From: Physcomitrium patens
Lineage: Eukaryota; Streptophyta; Bryopsida; Funariales; Funariaceae
NCBI RefSeq assembly: GCF_000002425.4
Contig: NC_037275.1
Span: 6,342,607 to 6,406,606 of the forward strand
Direction of reading: 5' to 3'
DNA: 64,000 nt
Notes under the pieces: model-generated
Told to the model about the DNA's origin: nothing
Databases searched by the model: none
What the model saw: the letters and a program-made list of their open reading frames with translations, nothing else
Position numbers and translations under genes: made by a program
Part shown: piece by piece, positions 59,690 to 64,000 of the stretch
Numbering within the stretch: the first letter of the stretch is position 1
Layout: every line of letters begins with the position of its first letter

Positions 59690-62285
59690 TCATGCATTGT
59701 TTGTCAAGGAGCCAACAATGTGTACAAATTGCCAAACAAAATGGCAATAATATCCAATAAGGCCTAATAATGAGTGGACTTCAAAAGCATCCACGAGGGT
59801 TGGCCAATCCTTTACTCCTTTTAACTTATCATGCTCTATATGCATGTCTTTGGAAGACACAACATGCATCAAAAAGGTGACCTCCGACTTTCAAGCGAAC
59901 TATCTTGTAGGTGGCACAACACTTTCTATAGATGTTACTATCACCATTGTGAGCACAGCTGATATCTCCCTTACAATGATATTCACATTTTGATTGCTTG
60001 TAATAGAAAGGACTATCTTGTAGGTGGCACAATACTTTCGATAGATGTTATTCATACTCTTCAAGGATTTTACTATAGACTAAGATATCATCGATAAAAA
60101 TAAATATATACTTCTCTATAAGGTTTCAAAATAATCTGTTCATGTGATTCATTAAGGAGGTTGGAACATTCGTGAGGCCAAAAGATAAAATAAGCCATTT
60201 AAAATGTCCATAGCATATATGAAAGGCAGTCTTTTTTATATCATCTTTTGCAATAAGTATCTACTAATAGCCACTCCAAAGGTCCTATTTGCTAAAATTG
60301 ATTATACCTTGAAGTTGGTCAAGAAGATCATCTATACATGGAAGTGGATATGTATTCTTGATAGTCTACTTATTGAAGCTTTGATAGTTGATACAAAGAC
60401 AAAGTCCACTAATTTCTTTGAGTACAAAGGATTCATGTGATTCTTATGGTGATATGCTTTCTTCAATGAGGCCCTTCTTTAAGAGTTTGTCCAATGACTT
60501 TTGCAGTTCTATTTAAAAGGGGATACCTTTATTAAGAGACATTCTACTAAGTAAGTCAATTTGAAAGACATTCCAATATTGGCATATAAGTTGCCATGCC
60601 CGTTCTATTCTTTTAATTGTCTTTTCCACTATTAACGCAAGATTTGGAACTACTATATTTATTGGTCACTTATTTTATATTTATTTCTTTATAAAGATTA
60701 TTTCTATAAATAAGTCTTAAGTTGCACATAATTTTGCTACCTCACTCAATGTAGAGGTACAAAGAATTACCTTACATCCACCATCTTTGAAAGAGATCAT
60801 CCTAGCTAACTAATGAACTTGCTTATTTTCCACCTCTAGCTATGGCATACTAAAGATAACATCATATCTGAGCTTTGTTACCTTGAACTTTTTTCTTAAG
60901 GCGTAGGTGTCATTCAACCTCAAAGTTTCTTCTTCACATGTCTCAATCAATACATTCTTTCAATTATTTGTTAAGAATATATTCCTTCTTTTGATTATTT
61001 TGGTTTTAATCCCAAGTTAGTTGACAATCTCAATTGAAATGTAATTTTTTGCAGAGCCACAATCCACAAGCACTTGACGTGGCTATCTTCTTAGTCAATT
61101 TGTTAGACATACCAATTAAGCTTTTTGATAGTTGTCCAAGGCCATGCCATTTGTTTCTCAGAGATAGCACCTATTCCCAATATTAGTCCTTAGTGTCTTT
61201 AATACGGAGCCTCGTTTCTCTCTCCTATTTTGTTATCGTCTTAGTGAGTCTCAAAATTGTGAATTTGCCTTGATTTTTTGGTACTTGAATTTTGATGTTT
61301 TGAACAACCTCTGATTTAGTAGCCTATCTCTAGACAATAAAAACATAATCCCTTCTATGCCAATATTTGTTGTCTTTGTGATTTCAGTAATCCTTGTAAG
61401 GCATCAATCTCCATCAGCGTTGATTGTTGTACCATAATATTGAATAATAACATAAGAATTTGTGCTATAGATTATGTTCAATAATTTTTGAAATCTATAG
61501 CATCAACTATTTCTATAATCCTAATTACTTCTTCAAATGTTTGTAGATTCCTAAGTTCTACTTCTTGTTAGATTACAAGTTTCAACCCTCATACAAATCG
61601 ATTTATGATCTCTGCCTTTGAAACATTACAAATTTGAAGACATAACAACTTCAATCGAAAGACATAATCTTACACTAACTTTGATTATGTAAGATTAGCT
61701 AACTAATTGCGTACTATCTTCTCCACATTGATGGACCAAAATTGACTCCTAAATTCATTTTTAAACTCTCGTTAGTCACAAAATCTACCTTAAGTCTCAT
61801 AGCTTTGAGCTTGATATTGCCATCAAATGGCTACTATATCTCTCAAATAGTTGGTTGCATATATAATTTCATTGGTGGTATTTGTCATAGATAATTAGAT
61901 GTATTGTTGCATGCTAAAGAGCTATTGACATATATCTTCTCGCTTTGAAGTTCTAAAATATGTACCAAGCTTATTCAATTTCAGCCTAGCAGATATCGAT
62001 TCTCTTGTCCTAAAAGCTTCTATTTATCCTTGTAGAGTAGCTATTTAGCCTAAAAGATGTTGTATTTGAGTCGCTATCTAGGATTTCTTTGTTATATTCT
62101 CTATGCTATAATTTTTTTACTGAACTCTATTAATATAATACCTTCTTCTCTTCCAATTGACTTCTTTAAAGTAGCTTGTGGTAGCCTCAAAATAGTACCT
62201 GATGTAATGACAATAATTGACTTCCAACTACACAATGGCTATCAATATACTACCAAAGAACAGACTAACGTTTGCTCTGATACCA
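59690..62285 (-). mobile_element. 5' half of a decayed antisense Ty3/gypsy element
   Basis: On the minus strand, from the primer site at 62285 leftwards, come gag remnants, a protease region and RT. RT is recognisable by FGLTN and FIDDILVYSK (about 60170-60050) and by a connection segment like LKGVKDWPTLVDAFEVHSLLGLIGYYCHFV (59840-59730). RNase H and integrase are missing, so the element is truncated at about 59690. An internal duplication of about 38 bp (59898-59936 and 60013-60051) interrupts RT. It is less decayed than the chromovirus copies and belongs to another family. Confidence 0.8.
62274..62285 (-). other. tRNA-iMet primer-binding site
   Basis: The minus strand reads TGGTATCAGAGC, the 12-nt site complementary to the 3' end of plant initiator tRNA-Met, one base from the LTR end. 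Confidence 0.95.
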
Positions 62286-62286
62286 A

Positions 62287-62799
62287 TGAAATAAGACTAA
62301 ACTATTTATAAGATCTAAGATCCTTCCAATCTATACCAATATAAATCCCATCACAATGTAAGAAATGTAGATCAGAACAAAATTGAACAAAAGTAAACAA
62401 AATGGAACTTGATAGGTAAAACAAAGCTAAAGAAAATAAAACAAAATTGAACAAAAAAAATATAAAATCAAACTTTATCAAGAAAAAAAGATCAAAGCCA
62501 TATTTAATCAAATATCCAAATGGACTAGTTAATCCTATTTATATTTTTTGCAATCATCTTAGAACTTTCTAGAATGTTCATAATAATGGGCCCTACTTAG
62601 ATAACCACCTTAAATTCTTTCTAGAATGTTTCATGGTGAATCCCACATAGCTCGCCAATTTAGCCTTAATTCTAGAAACTTCTCAAACATGGCTCAGATT
62701 ACCTATTTTTATGCATCAATAATACAAATATCTTATCCATATCCTATTATAATTAGAGTCAATAAGGAATTAGAATCCTACATCATACCAAATCTTACA
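62287..62799 (-). repeat. 5' LTR of the antisense gypsy element
   Basis: About 513 bp from TGTAAGATTTGG (minus strand, 62799) to ...TTATTTCA (62287). A minus-strand TATA-like ATATAAATAGG lies near 62545. The right terminus is inferred from the TGT/CA convention and could be off by a few bases; no second LTR is available for comparison. Confidence 0.6.
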
Positions 62800-63018
62800 A
62801 AGTAAGTGATGTTAATTATTTTAGCATAGCAATTATTATAATATATTGATATGAAAGTTTTTAAGAGTGCAAATTGCATATTGATTGTTAAATTCTTACA
62901 AGTCTCAAAGATATTTTATAGAAAATATTATTAACTTAGAGTAAAAAATAGTAAGACATGTTGACCTAAGATTTAAGTAGATTATTATTAAGATAGATAA
63001 AGATATGATGAGTACTTG

Positions 63019-63414
63019 TCACGGACACAGAAATACAGACTCGAGATCTAACAAGAAGTTCAAGAAGAACTGGCAAGAACTAGATTAATCAGATGAATAC
63101 AAAAACAACACCAGAGAAGTGAGCTAGAGCTCCAAGAGATGTGTTGTCGAGTCTGAAGAACTTTTCAGCCTCGATTCTAATATATACTCCTATTTAGGAA
63201 GCTTCTCAAGCAACTTCTACTAACTAGGAAGCTTCTAGAAGGTTCCAGAGATTTACTTCTAGAAGGTTCTAGAAACTTATCTCTAGAAGGTTCTAAGGAC
63301 TATGTCCCTAACATCTTCTACTAACTAAGAAGCTTCTAGAAGGTTCTAGAGACTTGCTTCTAGAAGGTTCTAGAAACTTGTCTGTAGAAGTTTCTAAGGA
63401 CTATGTCCCTAACA
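63019..63414 (-). repeat. 3' LTR with a duplicated U3 start
   Basis: 396 bp, minus strand TGTTAGGGACA...TGTCCGTGACA. The first 101 bp of U3 are tandemly duplicated (63315-63415 and 63214-63314, plus coordinates). A minus-strand TATA box (TATATATTAG) lies at about 63186-63177, and the predicted start, AGACTCGACAA, at about 63154. The other end of the target duplication cannot be checked. Confidence 0.85.
63228..63394. promoter_or_regulatory. Six heat-shock-element arrays in U3
   Basis: Four arrays have four perfect alternating units (GAAnnTTCnnGAAnnTTC or its register): 63228-63245, 63257-63274, 63329-63346 and 63358-63375. Two shorter GAAnnTTC arrays lie at 63286-63293 and 63387-63394. They lie 40-210 bp upstream of the minus-strand TATA box. 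This is the binding pattern of trimeric heat-shock factors. Confidence 0.8.
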
Positions 63415-63428
63415 TCACCCCCTCTTTT
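63415..63428 (-). other. Polypurine tract of the second chromovirus
   Basis: Minus strand AAAAGAGGGGGTGA directly before the LTR start TGTTAGGG. Confidence 0.85.
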
Positions 63429-63464
63429 AGCTTCGAGGTCTCTGAGAAGCAAAGTTGTTGTCAA

Positions 63465-63818
63465 TCAGTACCAACGCAAGAAAATGAAGATCTGTCGCAT
63501 AATGTCTGCTATGAACTCCAACTGTTGTTCACGAGGCAAGTGGTTCATCAGCCCTTGAAGCCAACGGTAGTGGCCCACTCCTTCAACTTCTGACCAAGCA
63601 TGAACTTCTGTGTCTTCATTGTAAAATTGTCCTGCAAACACGCCTTTTGGCTAACCATCGTAAGCAGGCTCGGACTCAAATACAATCACCAGTGATCGGT
63701 TACTCGATATCCTCCGTCGTCATCGTGGTGTAGGCGATTCTTCATCTCAGGGTCGCCTTCGTGACCTAGTCGGTTGAGATAATCTGACTGGCATAGTATC
63801 TATCTCTTGGCTATCCAT
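63465..63818 (-). pseudogene. Third ORF homolog with three internal stops
   Basis: From ATG at 63818 to TGA at 63467-63465, about 117 codons stay in one frame. Two TGA and one TAG interrupt it; at least two look like CGA-to-TGA changes. The translated blocks MDSQ, RLSQPTRSRRR, SLVIVFE and GHYRWLQGLMNHLPREQQ match the third ORF at 11687-12109 in order and spacing. Preservation of frame despite stops shows that selection acted on the protein until recently. Confidence 0.85.
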
Positions 63819-63949
63819 ATCAAAAGACCAAACTATGGCTACTGAAAAAATTCTATTTTATCTTAGAGAAAATAACTAAATCAACTACGAATTTTGGTGG
63901 TACTCTCCCCTTTTCTTATATTCTTGGGAGGGCAAGCTTCAGAACGAAG

Positions 63950-64000
63950 CTATTGTCGAACCGACTTAGGTTTATGAGGATGTTGTTGATGAAACTCCTA
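63950..64000 (-). CDS. Pol C-terminus of the second chromovirus (partial)
   Basis: The minus strand ends FHQQHPHKPKSVRQ followed by TAG (63952-63950), matching the end of the near-intact Pol just after the chromodomain (FHQRHPSKPR). The remainder lies beyond the window. Confidence 0.7.

Larger units (their letters stand above)
63019..64000 (-). mobile_element. 3' end of a second antisense chromovirus
   Basis: Reading the minus strand from the window edge: the end of pol, a third ORF, a polypurine tract and the 3' LTR. The pol tail and the third ORF are homologous to those of the near-intact element at 6.3-12.7 kb, but LTR length (396 versus 530 bp) and sequence differ, so this is a related, distinct family. 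The rest lies outside the window. Confidence 0.88.

Overview
The window looks like nuclear DNA of a land plant, most likely a moss or another seed-free plant; the lineage is inferred. The evidence is a plant-type TRAUCO/ASH2 SPRY-domain gene with four canonical introns, a metallophosphoesterase gene preceded by a plastid-transit-like leader, and small GC-richer gene islands in very AT-rich DNA filled with nested LTR retrotransposons. No bacterial or organellar gene order, rRNA, tRNA or CRISPR array was seen.

Layout. 1-5.7 kb: low-copy DNA with at most a doubtful terminal exon. 5.71-13.62 kb: a Tc1-type (DD34E) DNA transposon with 33-bp inverted repeats and TA duplications. Its transposase frame is split by a nearly intact 6.3-kb Ty3/gypsy chromovirus (6348-12680) with 530-bp LTRs, an ATTTG target duplication, gag, a chromodomain pol and a third ORF. 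13.6-16.5 kb: an Mn-dependent ADP-ribose/CDP-alcohol diphosphatase-like gene. 16.8-41.5 kb: a TE graveyard holding three heavily C-to-T/G-to-A decayed copies of the same chromovirus, a solo LTR with a GCCAT duplication, a TIR transposon nested in one copy, a second LTR family (B) carrying a minisatellite of about 10 bp, and a decayed second copy of the diphosphatase gene. 41.7-44.1 kb: a small two-TM protein gene on the minus strand. 45.1-47.6 kb: the TRAUCO/ASH2 homolog on the minus strand. 48-58 kb: AT-rich DNA with more family-B LTRs. 58.3-59.6 kb: an unexplained GC-rich island. 59.7-62.8 kb: the 5' half of an antisense Ty3/gypsy element with a standard tRNA-iMet primer site. 63.0-64.0 kb: the 3' end of another antisense chromovirus with a third ORF homologous to that of the intact element.

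Main points. (1) The chromovirus seems to use Tf1-like self-priming: 11 nt just inside the 5' LTR are perfectly complementary to the 11 nt at the predicted transcript start, and decayed copies keep this pairing, partly by covariation. (2) A third ORF downstream of the chromodomain is conserved at protein level in two diverged families. (3) The LTR at the right end carries six heat-shock-element arrays upstream of a TATA box. (4) The youngest copy has lost two RNase H catalytic aspartates and has a stop before its Gag zinc knuckle, so it may have moved in trans. (5) The decayed diphosphatase copy sits at a junction that fits an old tandem duplication of the interval between the two single-copy gene islands, later filled with TEs.
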